Positions 1-7,678 of a DNA stretch of 9,735 nt are shown one piece after another. This DNA is from Cyanobacteria bacterium UBA8803 (lineage in GTDB: Bacteria; Cyanobacteriota; Cyanobacteriia; Cyanobacteriales; Coleofasciculaceae), in assembly GCA_003505715.1 (NCBI GenBank), contig DNXU01000279.1:70462-80196 (forward strand), written 5' to 3'. Numbering within the stretch: position 1 is the first letter of the stretch; each line of letters begins with the position of its first letter. A program made the translations under genes and the position numbers. A model generated the notes under the pieces. It ran no database searches, was not told the DNA's origin, and saw only the letters and a list, made by a program, of their open reading frames with translations.

Positions 1-22
1 AATCACCAATCACCAATCACCA
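1..22. repeat. Heptanucleotide tandem repeat (AATCACC) x3, inside PKS coding sequence
   Basis: Three perfect copies of AATCACC occupy 1-21, with the first base of a fourth at 22. The array may extend left of the window. It lies in the open PKS frame and encodes a Thr/Asn/His/Gln-type linker just before the conserved start of the KR region. Short tandemly repeated heptamers are known in cyanobacterial genomes, mostly between genes. Because the unit is 7 bases, gain or loss of one copy would shift the frame. Confidence 0.75.
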
Positions 23-2608
23 CCCCGATTATGGTTAGTAACGCGAGGTGCGGTGCCAGTTGGTTCCCTAATTCCGGGAGTGGCTCAAGCGCCGCTATGG
101 GGATTGGGCAAAGTGCTGGCTTTGGAACATCCTGAATTCTGGGGCGGAATGATCGATTTAGCGCCTGATGCTACTGAAGATGAAGTAACCCAAATATTAA
201 CTGAGATTGAGGATGCTCAAGGGGAAGATCATCTCGCCTTCCGAGATGGACAACGTTATGTCGCCCGCTTGGTACGCAAGCAACTACCAGAATCTCAAAA
301 ATTAACGTTCCAGCCGGATGCCACCTACCTAATTACTGGCGGTTTAGGTGCCTTGGGGCTGAGGATTGCTCAATGGATGGTGGAACAGGGTGCGAGGCAA
401 TTGGTGCTAACTGGGCGTCGTGGGGCTTCAACTCAAGCCCAGGAAACCATTAGCCAACTCAAGCAGCTAGGAGCTAAGGTGGTAGTTGCTCAAGGTGATG
501 TCTGCAATGAAGGCGATATGCTCAGAATGCTTGAGGGGGTTGAGGTATCGATGCCACCCCTGCGAGGTATCGTTCATGCGGCTGGTGTTTCTAGATATGA
601 AACCCTCCAAGACATGAGCCTTGATGCCCTTGAGTCGGTTTTGCGTCCTAAGGTAGTAGGGACGTGGATTCTGCATAAATTGACGCAAGACATAGCGCTC
701 GACTTTTTCGTCAACTTCTCCTCGATCTCCTCCGTTTGGGGTTCCAAGGGACAAGCCCACTATGCAGCGGCAAACTATTTTCTCGATGTGTTAGCTCATT
801 ATCGTCACGGACTGGGATTGCCTGCTTTGAGTGTCAACTGGGGGCCGTGGGCTGGCGGTGGCATGGCGTTAGAAGAATTCCAGACGTTTTTGACTCGGAT
901 GGGCGTGGCAGGGCTGCAACCGGAAAAAGCAATTACTGCCTTGGGATACTTGCTGGGGGCAGGGTGCGTTCAAGCAACTGTAGCACAGGTCGATTGGACG
1001 TTATTCAAAGACCTCTACGAAGCGCGAGGCCAACGGTTAATCTTAGAACAGATGGGAGGGCAGCCCCAAACAGCCATTGAACAGCAATCAGAGCAAAGGT
1101 CAGAGATTTTACAACAATTAGAAACAGCTCAAGCATCTGAGCGTCAGGCTATATTAACTTCTTACTTACAAAGTGAAGCGGCAACGGTACTAAAGCTACC
1201 TCACTTACCAAACCCTCAACAAAGTCTGTTTGACTTAGGAATGGATTCCTTAATGGCGTTTGAACTAGTCAGCTTGCTGCGCTCTCAATTACAGGTAGAA
1301 TTACCAGTGATGGAGTTTATGCAAGCTTCCAGTATCGCTGCCCTTGTTGCCTTATTGCTAAAGCAATTTGCCCCCAATGAAGCCGCCATAGAGGTAAAAA
1401 CTCAAGTCTTGAATCTCAATGATGAAGCTGTCCTAGATGACGCAATTTATCCAGGAAAGGTAACGGCTGAGCGAAAGGTGCCTCTGGCAATATTTCTAAC
1501 TGGTGCAACTGGTTTCTTAGGAGCATTTCTACTGAAAGAACTCCTGTCTCAGACTGAGGCAGATATCTATTGTCTAGTTCGTGCTGCTGATAGCGAGTTG
1601 GGCGCTCGTAAAATCCAAAATAACCTGCAATCTTACCTATTGTGGGAAAAAGAATATAGCTCTAGAATTATCCCAGTCGTTGGTGATTTATCTCAGCCCC
1701 AATTAGGTCTGGCAGTGGAGCAATTTGAGGCGTTAGCTCGCCATATCGATGCTATTTATCACAATGGAGCTGTTCTGAATTTCGTGTACCCTTATTCGAC
1801 CTTAAAGCCTGCGAATGTTCTGGGTACGCGAGAAATACTAAGGTTGGCTTGTCAATTTAAAGTTAAGCCCCTGCATTACGTTTCTACAGATGCCGTTTTT
1901 GATTCATCGGCTTATTACGGAACGCAGGTGAAAGAATCCGAGCCAATTATTCATACGGATGGCATAGACCTAGGTTATACGCAGACGAAATGGGTAGCGG
2001 AAAAGTTAGTTACGATAGCTCGCGATCGTGGACTTCCCGTTTCTATCTACAGACCTCCTTTAATTGCTGGCAACAGCCAAACCGGACTCTGGAATACAGA
2101 TGACTTTACCTGCCGCTTTATTAAAGGCTGTATTCAAATGGGCAGTATGCCCAATATGAACTGTGGCATCACCATTGTTCCGGTGGATTATGTGAGCCAA
2201 GCAGTTGTTTATTTATCCAGGCAGCATGAATCTCTAGGAAAGGCGTTCCACCTGAATAATCCTAATTATTCCAGTTGGAGCGAGGTAGCTGATTGGATTG
2301 ATAATTTTGGCTATCCAGTTCGGCAAATTTCCTATGAAGCATGGGAAGCAGAACTAATTGAAATAGCAGGTTCTGGAGAAAATGCTTTAAGCGGTCTCGT
2401 CCCGTTCTTTCTACGCCGATGGTCTGAAGAACAACTAACCTTTGCAGGACTCGGTCAAAGAAGAGTCAAGCTTAACTGCGAGGAGACGGTAGCTAGGCTA
2501 GCCGGCAGTTCTATTGCCTGTCCTCGCGTAGACTCAAAACTCTTGACTACCTATTTTTCGCACTTGATTTGCAGTGGGTTCCTAGATACACCAAAAGTTC
2601 GGGTCTAA
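2..2608 (+). CDS. Type I polyketide synthase, C-terminal part (KR-ACP-thioester reductase), 5'-truncated
   Basis: This is the end of a modular PKS. The frame is open to the left edge, and residues before the GTG at 53 already read as KR sequence (PRLWLVTRGA), so that GTG is internal. The KR has NADPH motif TGGLGALG (335-358), catalytic Ser (722-724), Tyr (761-763) and Asn (773-775). A Trp eight residues before the Tyr (737-739) and no LDD motif after HAAGV suggest an A-type KR, giving an L-hydroxyl. The ACP follows, with GMDSL carrying the phosphopantetheine Ser at 1247-1249. A TR domain ends the protein: GATGFLG (1502-1522), Thr (1886-1888) and YxxxK (1976-1990). Family knowledge: terminal TR domains release the thioester by NAD(P)H reduction to an aldehyde or alcohol. 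KS and AT domains must lie upstream. The KR-ACP-TR order recalls HetM/HglB-type chain release in heterocyst glycolipid synthesis, but no specific product can be named. Confidence 0.95.
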   Translation: MTNHQSPPRLWLVTRGAVPVGSLIPGVAQAPLWGLGKVLALEHPEFWGGMIDLAPDATEDEVTQILTEIEDAQGEDHLAFRDGQRYVARLVRKQLPESQKLTFQPDATYLITGGLGALGLRIAQWMVEQGARQLVLTGRRGASTQAQETISQLKQLGAKVVVAQGDVCNEGDMLRMLEGVEVSMPPLRGIVHAAGVSRYETLQDMSLDALESVLRPKVVGTWILHKLTQDIALDFFVNFSSISSVWGSKGQAHYAAANYFLDVLAHYRHGLGLPALSVNWGPWAGGGMALEEFQTFLTRMGVAGLQPEKAITALGYLLGAGCVQATVAQVDWTLFKDLYEARGQRLILEQMGGQPQTAIEQQSEQRSEILQQLETAQASERQAILTSYLQSEAATVLKLPHLPNPQQSLFDLGMDSLMAFELVSLLRSQLQVELPVMEFMQASSIAALVALLLKQFAPNEAAIEVKTQVLNLNDEAVLDDAIYPGKVTAERKVPLAIFLTGATGFLGAFLLKELLSQTEADIYCLVRAADSELGARKIQNNLQSYLLWEKEYSSRIIPVVGDLSQPQLGLAVEQFEALARHIDAIYHNGAVLNFVYPYSTLKPANVLGTREILRLACQFKVKPLHYVSTDAVFDSSAYYGTQVKESEPIIHTDGIDLGYTQTKWVAEKLVTIARDRGLPVSIYRPPLIAGNSQTGLWNTDDFTCRFIKGCIQMGSMPNMNCGITIVPVDYVSQAVVYLSRQHESLGKAFHLNNPNYSSWSEVADWIDNFGYPVRQISYEAWEAELIEIAGSGENALSGLVPFFLRRWSEEQLTFAGLGQRRVKLNCEETVARLAGSSIACPRVDSKLLTTYFSHLICSGFLDTPKVRV

Positions 2609-2613
2609 CGTTT

Positions 2614-2631
2614 AGTTCTGATATAAGAACT
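2614..2631. promoter_or_regulatory. Small inverted repeat in the PKS-SBBP intergenic gap
   Basis: AGTTCT (2614-2619) and AGAACT (2626-2631) are perfect inverted repeats around a 6-base loop, six bases after the PKS stop codon. No T-run follows, so it does not look like an intrinsic terminator. It could be an operator half-site pair, an RNA-stabilising hairpin or chance. The 68-base gap also holds the ribosome binding site of the next gene and nothing else recognisable. Confidence 0.25.
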
Positions 2632-2660
2632 GATTTAGCCAATTACTGTGTACCTTGAAA

Positions 2661-2666
2661 AAGGAG
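2661..2666 (+). promoter_or_regulatory. Ribosome binding site of the SBBP/RTX gene
   Basis: AAGGAG sits 10 bases before the ATG at 2677. It is the strongest Shine-Dalgarno sequence in the window and fixes that start. It may mean this gene is translated more strongly than its neighbours. Confidence 0.7.
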
Positions 2667-2676
2667 AGCTAGTTGA

Positions 2677-4968
2677 ATGAATAAAGAGCAGTTTTATGAA
2701 GAGCTTTTAGCTGAAGCAATCAAACCGGGCGGTAGTATTTCTAAAAAGGTTAAAGGCCTATTTGCCAATAAGTCAGGAGTAGATATCCCAGACTCTAAAA
2801 AGAAACCGAAGAAAAAGCTTACTGAAGGGTTCCGCGAAAGTGAAATCACAAGAGTTACTAATGAAGTCATTATTCCGGAGTTTACACTGCAAGTGTACAC
2901 TCCTGGCAGCGATCTAGCGGCAGCAACAGCAAAAAACCAACTTATTTATGCTCGCGATGGCAACGATACCCTTATTGGCCTCGATCCTTTTAATAATAAG
3001 CCAGGACACTTACAAATTGATATTTTAATTGGCGACCTGCCAATTATACAACCGCCCAATCCCCGTGATTGGACTGATAGATTTATTTTGGGTGATTCCA
3101 AACAGCCCTATTATATTGACGGTAGTTTCAACGATTTTGCCATAATTTTAGACTTTAACCCTACTCAGGATATCATTCAATTACACGGCTCTAAGCAAGA
3201 CTACTTACTAGCAGAATCAATTCTAGGAACAGAGATATACTATCAGCCGAAAAAAGGTACAGCTGAATTCATGGGATTTTTACCTTTTGTCTATGATTTA
3301 GATTTAAAGGGTAACTATTTTTACTATCAGGGCAAAGGCAACACCCCAGCCAAACAGCCAGCCGTAAAGCAGGCTAAACAATTAGGGACTACTGGTTTTG
3401 ACCTCACGGCTAGCATAGTTGCAGATGCCTTTGGCAATGTTTATACCTCTGGAGGTACAAGTGGTTCTTTGGGAGGAATTAATCAGGGAGAACGCGATGC
3501 CTTAGTAGTCAAGTATGACAGCGAAGGCAACCAGAAGTGGATTGAACAGTTTGGCAGTTCCAAGGCTGACACTGTTTATAGCATGGCCACTGACAACCAA
3601 GGCAATGTTTATTTGACGGGAATTACCGCAGGCAATTTGTCGGAACCTAGGCAATCAGGATCTACTGATGCCTGGATAGCCAAGTATGACAGCAATGGCA
3701 ACCGGGTATGGATTGATCAGTTTGGCAGTGATGCTATTAGTCAGTCCTTTGACATTGATGTTGACGACAATGGGAATGTCTACCTATCAGGATTAACTGT
3801 CAAGGCTGCAGGGCTAGGAGAAACATTCCTAGCTAAGGACAATTACTGGATCACCAAGTATGACACTAATGGCAAACAACAGTGGTTTAAGGAGTTTGAG
3901 AGTCCCTTTGATCCCAATAAGTTTAACTTTGACGAAGCTTACGGTGTTTCTGTTACAGGTGATGGCAACGTCTACGCTTCAGGATGGACGCTAGGAGACT
4001 TGGCGGGAAAGAATGCTGGGCTTTATGATGCCTGGGTGGGCAAGTATGACACCAATGGGAACGAGGAGTGGGTTAGACAGTTTGGAACTTCCACTTATGA
4101 ATTCTCTTGGGATGTTGACACCGACACTCAGGGCAATGCCTACGCTGTAGGATGGACATTGGGAGACTTAGGGGGAAAGAATGCTGGGCTTTATGATGCT
4201 TGGCTAGTCAAGTATGACAGTAATGGTAACCGAAAGTGGATTCGACAGTTTGGCACGAGTGGTGATGATGAAGCTTTTGGTGTGGAGACGGACTTAGATG
4301 GCAATATCTATGTAGTCGGATATACTGACAAGAGCTTGAAAGGAACCAACGCTGGGTCTTTTGATGCCTGGGTAGTTAAGTATGATCGCAATGGCAACCA
4401 GAAGTGGGTTCAACAGTTTGGTACTCCCGAACTCGATCAGGCTCTAGGTGTTACGGTTGACGACATTACTGGTAGCCTCTACGTCACAGGAGTTACTCAG
4501 GGTTCTTTTGGTGATACCCCTGCTGGTACTGCGGATAGCTGGGTAGTCAAACTTGATACAGCAAAGGGAACCATGCAAAACTTTACAGGGACGGCTGATG
4601 GAAAACCAAGTGGTAAGACGATAACTGGCACTAGTGGCAATGATCGCATTATTAGTGGCCAAGGTCGGGATATTATCACTACTAGCGGTGGCCGCGATAT
4701 TGTCGTCTACAAAAGCTACAAAGATGGGGGCGACACAATCACTGATTTTGCCCCGGCTAACGATCTCATCGACTTGAGTCTAATCTTCGCCAGCCCAAAC
4801 TATCGGAGTACAACTCCATTCGATGACTACGTACAACTGGTTCAAATGGGTTCTAGTACAGCAGTTCAAATCAATCCAGTCGGTGATGCTCGTGATACCT
4901 TCAGGACGTTAGTTACCTTGGAAAATGTTACTGCTGCTAATTTAAGCGCGAGCAACTTTATTGTGTGA
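2677..4968 (+). CDS. Secreted SBBP beta-propeller protein with RTX-like ends (probable type I secretion substrate)
   Basis: 763 residues. No signal peptide or membrane segment is visible; the start is a charged, Lys-rich stretch of about 50 residues. Residues about 70-225 read like the RTX-associated region common in cyanobacterial exoproteins (DGNDTLIG, then ILDFNPTQDIIQL). Residues about 232-635 are SBBP repeats built on DAWVVKYDxNGNxxW-xQFG-xxGNVYVxG. Residues 646-763 resemble a type I secretion C-terminal target domain: TGTSGNDRIISG, SGGRDIV, then DTITDFAPANDLIDLS and a short hydrophobic end (NFIV). Family knowledge: such proteins leave the cell through an ABC exporter/TolC channel and bind calcium in RTX turns. 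No exporter is encoded here. Its place between the PKS and the glycosyltransferases may mean co-expression, perhaps as a surface or matrix protein, but no enzymatic role is visible. SBBP repeats are structural and do not reveal the ligand. Confidence 0.88.
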   Translation: MNKEQFYEELLAEAIKPGGSISKKVKGLFANKSGVDIPDSKKKPKKKLTEGFRESEITRVTNEVIIPEFTLQVYTPGSDLAAATAKNQLIYARDGNDTLIGLDPFNNKPGHLQIDILIGDLPIIQPPNPRDWTDRFILGDSKQPYYIDGSFNDFAIILDFNPTQDIIQLHGSKQDYLLAESILGTEIYYQPKKGTAEFMGFLPFVYDLDLKGNYFYYQGKGNTPAKQPAVKQAKQLGTTGFDLTASIVADAFGNVYTSGGTSGSLGGINQGERDALVVKYDSEGNQKWIEQFGSSKADTVYSMATDNQGNVYLTGITAGNLSEPRQSGSTDAWIAKYDSNGNRVWIDQFGSDAISQSFDIDVDDNGNVYLSGLTVKAAGLGETFLAKDNYWITKYDTNGKQQWFKEFESPFDPNKFNFDEAYGVSVTGDGNVYASGWTLGDLAGKNAGLYDAWVGKYDTNGNEEWVRQFGTSTYEFSWDVDTDTQGNAYAVGWTLGDLGGKNAGLYDAWLVKYDSNGNRKWIRQFGTSGDDEAFGVETDLDGNIYVVGYTDKSLKGTNAGSFDAWVVKYDRNGNQKWVQQFGTPELDQALGVTVDDITGSLYVTGVTQGSFGDTPAGTADSWVVKLDTAKGTMQNFTGTADGKPSGKTITGTSGNDRIISGQGRDIITTSGGRDIVVYKSYKDGGDTITDFAPANDLIDLSLIFASPNYRSTTPFDDYVQLVQMGSSTAVQINPVGDARDTFRTLVTLENVTAANLSASNFIV
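3370..4590 (+). repeat. SBBP repeat array, six full units plus two half-units
   Basis: The KYD-like triplet that marks each unit begins at 3511, 3682, 3856, 4042, 4210, 4378 and, as KLD, 4549. Spacings are 57, 58, 62, 56, 56 and 57 residues. Before the first triplet is a half-unit (QLGTTGFDLTASIV to SGGTSGSLGG), and after the last only the front half of a unit (DSWVVKLDT). Together the halves would make a seventh blade, the usual closure of a seven-bladed propeller. Outer limits are approximate. Confidence 0.85.
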
Positions 4969-5054
4969 CATCCTGACATCACTCACAGAGTTTGCCGTTC
5001 TAGATACAAGATTAATTCTATTGCACAATTATCTGTTTATTTTGAACAGTTATC

Positions 5055-5058
5055 AGGG
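5055..5058 (+). promoter_or_regulatory. Ribosome binding site choosing the ATG at 5068
   Basis: AGGG ends nine bases before the ATG at 5068. An in-frame TTG at 5059 lies directly against it, too close to be served by it. This supports ATG 5068 as the start of the first glycosyltransferase. The rest of the 99-base gap (4969-5067) is AT-rich, with no convincing promoter or terminator. Confidence 0.5.
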
Positions 5059-5067
5059 TTGAACTTG

Positions 5068-6324
5068 ATGGAATCCCATAGAATTTACACCCTAGCTTTT
5101 CTTGTAACTGGCTTTCCTCCAGACGTGAGTGGCGTTTCTCTGTTCAACTGGGAGCGTGCCCAATGGTTTGCTAGACAAGGAATATATCGTGTAGTTGTAT
5201 TTGCACCGGATTGGGAAAAGAGTTCAGATTTCCCATCTGTGGGAGCGGATTTAGACGGAAAACTAATTATTGAACGTTATCCTTCAAAGCCTTGGACTCC
5301 TTATAAACTGACTCATGTTCCTAAGTTTCGTGCAGCAAGTCTAATCAGACAAAGGCTGGAGTATTATCAACCCCATCTAATTGTTATAACCGATGTAGAA
5401 CGATATTTTTTATTAAGCACTTGGCAATTACCAGGTAAGCGCTTTGCTGAAGAGCATCATATTCCTTACATAGCCGAATATCATACCGATCTTTACAACT
5501 TCTCAGCCGCTTATCCAGGTTGGCAATGGTTGCGCAACCTCGCTTGGAGTTACCAGTTAGCAAGTTATTTATATCGCCAAATTGATATGACAATATGTGC
5601 TAGTGACGCTGCCAGCCAAAGCTGCAAACTATTGGGGGTTCCAAAGATTCATACAATTCCCTTCCTAGGAATTGATGTTTCCACCTATAACCCCAAACGG
5701 CGAAACCGCAAATGGTTAGAACCCTGGTTAAGTTCCCACGAAAAAGATAATAAAATTTTACTGTTTTTAGGCCGTCTTGGTTTCGAGAAACGAGTTGATT
5801 TACTAATTGAAGCATTTACCACCTTAAAACAGCGACAGCCCAATTGTTCTCTGATTATTGCCGGAGACGGCCCTAGCGATGTTGTCACTCAATTAAAATA
5901 TTTGGCCGAACCAATTCCCGATATTCACTTTACAGGTTTTCTACTTGGAGAAACCAAGGCTAATGTATTAGCTTCCTGCGATGTATTTTGTAGTCCTTCC
6001 CCTTATGAAACCTTTGGGCGAACTGTTGTAGAGGCAATGGCTTCAGGGGTTCCGGTTGTCAGTGTCAACAGCGGCGCAGTGTCAGAGTACATTGTTAATA
6101 GTGTCAATGGGTATCTGTCTCCAAGTACTGACAGTCAAGGATTAGCTGATTGTATTTACAAAGTATTATTAACGAATAACACAAAAATTATTCAGCGTGC
6201 CTTGCGAGATGCCGAGAATTTTTCCCTGGAGCGAGGATGCCATAATTTAAACAATTACTATCAGCATATATTAGGGATAAATAATGAAGCTAATAATTTA
6301 GCTAAGCTAACCATTACCCTTTGA
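5068..6324 (+). CDS. GT4-family glycosyltransferase, paralogue 1
   Basis: 418 residues from ATG 5068, a typical length for a GT-B-fold retaining glycosyltransferase. The N-terminal acceptor half opens with IYTLAFLVTGFPPDVSG, the usual loop of this family, and contains EYHTD (137-141), resembling the HT motif of SqdX/PimB-like enzymes. The C-terminal donor half has FLGRLGFEKRVD, with Arg236 and Lys241 as likely phosphate contacts, AGDGP (265-269), and the E-x7-E motif with Glu314 and Glu322. Family role: transfer of a sugar from a nucleotide-activated donor to a lipid, sugar or small-molecule acceptor, in the cytoplasm or at the inner membrane face. No transmembrane helix is evident. Next to a PKS with reductive release, a polyketide or lipid alcohol is a reasonable acceptor, but that is inference; a polysaccharide role is possible. 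The gene lies 47 bases before its paralogue. Confidence 0.9.
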   Translation: MESHRIYTLAFLVTGFPPDVSGVSLFNWERAQWFARQGIYRVVVFAPDWEKSSDFPSVGADLDGKLIIERYPSKPWTPYKLTHVPKFRAASLIRQRLEYYQPHLIVITDVERYFLLSTWQLPGKRFAEEHHIPYIAEYHTDLYNFSAAYPGWQWLRNLAWSYQLASYLYRQIDMTICASDAASQSCKLLGVPKIHTIPFLGIDVSTYNPKRRNRKWLEPWLSSHEKDNKILLFLGRLGFEKRVDLLIEAFTTLKQRQPNCSLIIAGDGPSDVVTQLKYLAEPIPDIHFTGFLLGETKANVLASCDVFCSPSPYETFGRTVVEAMASGVPVVSVNSGAVSEYIVNSVNGYLSPSTDSQGLADCIYKVLLTNNTKIIQRALRDAENFSLERGCHNLNNYYQHILGINNEANNLAKLTITL

Positions 6325-6358
6325 TTGCATGCAATTCTGTATTTCATTTTTTACCGAC

Positions 6359-6363
6359 AAGGA
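6359..6363 (+). promoter_or_regulatory. Ribosome binding site choosing the ATG at 6372
   Basis: AAGGA ends eight bases before the ATG at 6372. The frame is open upstream to a TTG at 6321, but that start would overlap the previous gene and add 17 residues with no counterpart in the paralogue. The ATG gives a protein that aligns with it from residue 1. Confidence 0.6.
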
Positions 6364-6371
6364 CTGAATTT

Positions 6372-7625
6372 ATGAGTTCTGATAAAATATACACTCTGGC
6401 TTTTTTAGTAACAGCATTCCCTCCTGAAGTAAGTGGCTCTGCTCTCTTCAACTGGGCGCGTGCTCAATGGTTTGCTAAGCAAGGAAACTATCGCGTAGTT
6501 GTATTTGCACCCGATTGGCAAAAGGAACTGGATTACTCATTAACACTATCCAATTTAGACCATAATCTGATTATTGAACGCTATCCTTCCAAACCTTGGA
6601 TTCCTTATAAACTGACTTATGTACCCACATTTCGTGCAGCCCATCAAATTAACCAGAAGTTAGCATATTATCAACCTAACCTAATTGTCATGACAGATGT
6701 AGAGCGCTATTTCTTATTAAGTGCATGGCAATTACCAGGTAGGGGCTATGCAAAAGCACATCATATCCCCTACATAGCTGAATACCATACCGATGTTTAC
6801 AATTTTTCAGCAACCTATCCAGGCTGGCAATGGTTAAGAACTTTTATTGGCAAATTTCATTTAACAAGTTATTTATATCATCAATTTGATAGAACAATCT
6901 GCCCTAGTAGCGCTGCTAGCAGGAGTTGCCAAGAGATGGGAATTACCAATACTTGTGTAATACCATTTTTCGGTACTGATATTTCTACATATAATCCTAA
7001 TCGTCGGCATCGGCAATGGTTAGAACCTTGGTTAAGTCCCAAGGAAAAAGAACACAAAATTTTACTATTTTTAGGTCGCCTTGGCTTTGAGAAGCGAGTC
7101 GATTTACTAATTGAAGCCTTTGCGATATTAAAAGACCAGCATCAAAATTATTCTCTAATTATTGCTGGAGACGGCCCAGTGGATGTTGTCACTCAATTGA
7201 AACGTCTAGCTGAACCAATTTCTGACATCCATTTTACAGGTTTTCTACTTGGAGAAACTAAAGCTAATGTATTAGCTTCCTGCGATGTATTTTGCAGTCC
7301 TTCACCTTATGAAACCTTTGGGTTAACAGTTGTAGAAGCAATGGCTTCGGGTATTCCCGTTGTCACTGTTAACAGCGGTGCGGTTTCTGAGTACATTCTC
7401 CATGGTGTAAACGGTTATCTCGTCCAACCTAATAATATTGAAGAATTAGCTAATAGCATCCACAATGCTTTATCAATTAACACTACAAAAATTGTTAAAA
7501 GAGCCTTGCAAGATGCGAGCCAGTTTTCTGTTGAGCAAGGGTGTCATAATCTTCATAATTACTATCAGCAAATATTGGGGATAACTAAGGAGTATAAAAG
7601 TTTGACAAATTTAAGTAGGAGGTGA
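6372..7625 (+). CDS. GT4-family glycosyltransferase, paralogue 2
   Basis: 417 residues, tandem duplicate of the preceding gene, aligning end to end with no internal gap at about 70% identity by hand count (293 of 417). All catalytic landmarks are kept: FPPEVSG near the start, EYHTD, FLGRLGFEKRVD, AGDGP and E-x7-E (SPYETFG to VVEAM). Identity is uneven: about 88% over residues 231-340, the donor-binding core, but about 52% over residues 151-200 in the acceptor half and low in the C-terminal tail. This suggests the two enzymes share a donor sugar but act on different acceptors, for example in successive steps. That is inference; relaxed constraint on one copy would give a similar pattern, though neither copy is visibly damaged. 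Start chosen from the AAGGA at 6359 and paralogue length. Confidence 0.9.
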   Translation: MSSDKIYTLAFLVTAFPPEVSGSALFNWARAQWFAKQGNYRVVVFAPDWQKELDYSLTLSNLDHNLIIERYPSKPWIPYKLTYVPTFRAAHQINQKLAYYQPNLIVMTDVERYFLLSAWQLPGRGYAKAHHIPYIAEYHTDVYNFSATYPGWQWLRTFIGKFHLTSYLYHQFDRTICPSSAASRSCQEMGITNTCVIPFFGTDISTYNPNRRHRQWLEPWLSPKEKEHKILLFLGRLGFEKRVDLLIEAFAILKDQHQNYSLIIAGDGPVDVVTQLKRLAEPISDIHFTGFLLGETKANVLASCDVFCSPSPYETFGLTVVEAMASGIPVVTVNSGAVSEYILHGVNGYLVQPNNIEELANSIHNALSINTTKIVKRALQDASQFSVEQGCHNLHNYYQQILGITKEYKSLTNLSRR

Positions 7626-7678
7626 AGTAAATTTAGCTAGACTGACTAATTTTATTATCCTTGTCAGGTACAACAGAC

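Noticed and set aside
53..55. GTG as the start of the PKS gene
   Set aside because: The frame is open to position 2, and the upstream residues match the conserved entry into the KR region, so the gene begins outside the window.
467..760. Minus-strand open frame opposite the KR, and similar minus-strand frames across the window
   Set aside because: They lie opposite clearly coding sequence, lack recognisable motifs and have no convincing ribosome binding sites; they are shadows of the real genes.
736..1080. Plus-strand open frame overlapping the PKS in another phase
   Set aside because: It lies inside conserved KR coding sequence and its translation matches no family I recognise.
2022..2029. 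HIP1 octamer (GCGATCGC)
   Set aside because: The site reads GCGATCGT, one base off; I saw no perfect HIP1 copy in the window.
2677..2733. Double-glycine leader at the N-terminus of the SBBP protein (GG at residues 18-19)
   Set aside because: The hydrophobic positions expected before a GG cleavage site are not in register, and the C-terminal RTX-like domain already explains export.
4966..4980. Direct repeat TGACATC-C-TGACATC over the SBBP stop codon
   Set aside because: Only 7 bases and no accompanying mobile-element structure, so it is not a credible target-site duplication.
5021..5049. Promoter or operator before the first glycosyltransferase (TTGCAC and a CTGTT/AACAG inverted repeat)
   Set aside because: No good -10 box lies at the right spacing and the inverted repeat is only 5 bases, within chance for AT-rich DNA.
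7661..7663. TTG start for the first methyltransferase
   Set aside because: No ribosome binding site precedes it, and the ATG at 7679 gives exactly the 321 residues and N-terminal sequence of the paralogue.
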